DNA of 59,889 bases from JAFASC01 sp034669505 (lineage in GTDB: Bacteria; Pseudomonadota; Alphaproteobacteria; Rhizobiales; Beijerinckiaceae): contig JAXDNJ010000089.1 of assembly GCA_034669505.1 (NCBI GenBank), positions 1-59,889 of the forward strand, given 5' to 3'. Of this stretch, positions 59,341-59,889 are shown piece after piece. Position numbers and translations under genes: made by a program. The first letter of the stretch is position 1, and every line of letters starts with the position of its first letter. Under the pieces are notes generated by a model. It saw nothing but the letters and a program-made list of their open reading frames with translations. It was not told where the DNA came from and did no database searches.

Positions 59341-59889
59341 ATGGCCGAACCCGCGCGCATCCTTCCCGTCGATACGTCATCCGAGAGCTACGGCGCCGAG
59401 CAGATCAAGGTGCTGCGCGGGCTCGATGCCGTGCGCAAGCGCCCCGGCATGTATATCGGCGACACCGATGACGGTTCGGGCCTGCACCATATGGTCTATG
59501 AGGTGGTGGACAACGCGATCGACGAGGCCCTGGCGGGCCATGCCGACCTGGTGACCGTAACGCTCAATGCCGAAGGTTCAGTGACGGTGACCGACAACGG
59601 TCGCGGCATGCCGACGGGCATCCACACCGGCGAAGGCATTTCAGCGGCCGAGGTCATCATGACCCAGCTGCATGCCGGCGGTAAATTCGATCAGAATTCC
59701 TACAAGGTTTCCGGTGGCCTGCACGGTGTGGGCGTTTCGGTGGTCAACGCGCTGTCGGCATGGCTGAAGCTCAAGGTGCGCCGCGAAGGCAATATCCACG
59801 AGATCAGTTTTACACATGGCAATGCCGATGCGCCGCTGGCGGTGACCGGCACCTATGAAGGCCGCACCGGCACCGAGGTGACCTTCATG
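59341..59889 (+). CDS. gyrB: DNA gyrase subunit B, N-terminal part (cut by window end)
   Basis: 183 codons to the window edge, in frame throughout. The ATP-binding GHKL domain is clear: EQIKVLRGLDAVRKRPGMYIGD, VYEVVDNAIDEALAGHAD, VTVTDNGRGMPTGIH and the lid region GGKFDQNSYKVSGGLHGVG. Gyrase introduces negative supercoils. The remaining three quarters lies beyond the window. The 195 bases before it hold its promoter; no box is clear. Confidence 0.96.
   Translation, partial: MAEPARILPVDTSSESYGAEQIKVLRGLDAVRKRPGMYIGDTDDGSGLHHMVYEVVDNAIDEALAGHADLVTVTLNAEGSVTVTDNGRGMPTGIHTGEGISAAEVIMTQLHAGGKFDQNSYKVSGGLHGVGVSVVNALSAWLKLKVRREGNIHEISFTHGNADAPLAVTGTYEGRTGTEVTFM

Noticed and set aside
1..59889. CRISPR array, rRNA, prophage or insertion sequence
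   Set aside because: No regularly spaced repeats, rRNA sequence, phage structural genes or transposase were found on either strand.

Overview
GC-rich, densely coded DNA from an alphaproteobacterium, most likely of the Rhizobiales (Hyphomicrobiales). The basis is the hopanoid genes (hpnC-D-E-shc, hpnH, hpnN), a TIGR02301-type secreted protein, a BrnT/BrnA module, hemC-hemD beside recF-gyrB, and many Liv-type uptake systems with GTGA/ATGA-coupled starts. Genus cannot be named from sequence alone. Everything here is read by eye; no database search was run.

Layout. 1-4.8 kb: the last codons of a urease alpha subunit (ureC), an extragenic palindromic repeat, then a leftward Liv-type ABC importer whose two ATPases are fused in one polypeptide. 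4.9-7.3 kb: a divergent two-gene unit of an enolase paralogue and an APH-fold kinase. 7.3-17.4 kb: mostly housekeeping and repair (glyQ, Nudix hydrolase, YgfZ, semialdehyde dehydrogenase, BrnT/BrnA, tag, HD-domain protein, tyrosine phosphatase, exported nicotinamidase, polysaccharide deacetylase). 17.6-29.6 kb: isoprenoid and hopanoid supply and handling: dxs and hpnN leftward, hpnH rightward, and the leftward operon hpnC-hpnD-hpnE-shc that turns farnesyl diphosphate into squalene and hopene.

30.7-45.4 kb: a catabolic island. A rightward unit (zinc alcohol dehydrogenase, AtuA, separate AtuA C-terminal domain) converges on a leftward run of twelve tightly packed genes: two acyl-CoA dehydrogenases, an NDP-forming acyl-CoA synthetase, an enoyl-CoA hydratase, a complete Liv-type importer, a carboxymuconolactone-decarboxylase-like protein, a beta-hydroxyacid dehydrogenase and a metallo-beta-lactamase-fold hydrolase. 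Together they look like import, CoA activation and beta-oxidation-like breakdown of an organic (perhaps branched or terpenoid) acid. 46.4-54.0 kb: a Tat-exported alpha/beta hydrolase followed by an Fe3+/polyamine-type ABC importer and a CaiB/BaiF CoA-transferase; one of two paralogous binding-protein genes carries a -1 frameshift while the other is intact.

54.2-59.9 kb: a PAN-domain protein, tRNA-Thr(TGT), a decayed FAD monooxygenase gene, a repeat-rich secreted protein, tRNA-Leu(CAG), hemC, hemD, recF and the 5' part of gyrB. The least explained parts are the fused-ATPase importer with the enolase-like/kinase pair, and the AtuA catabolic island.
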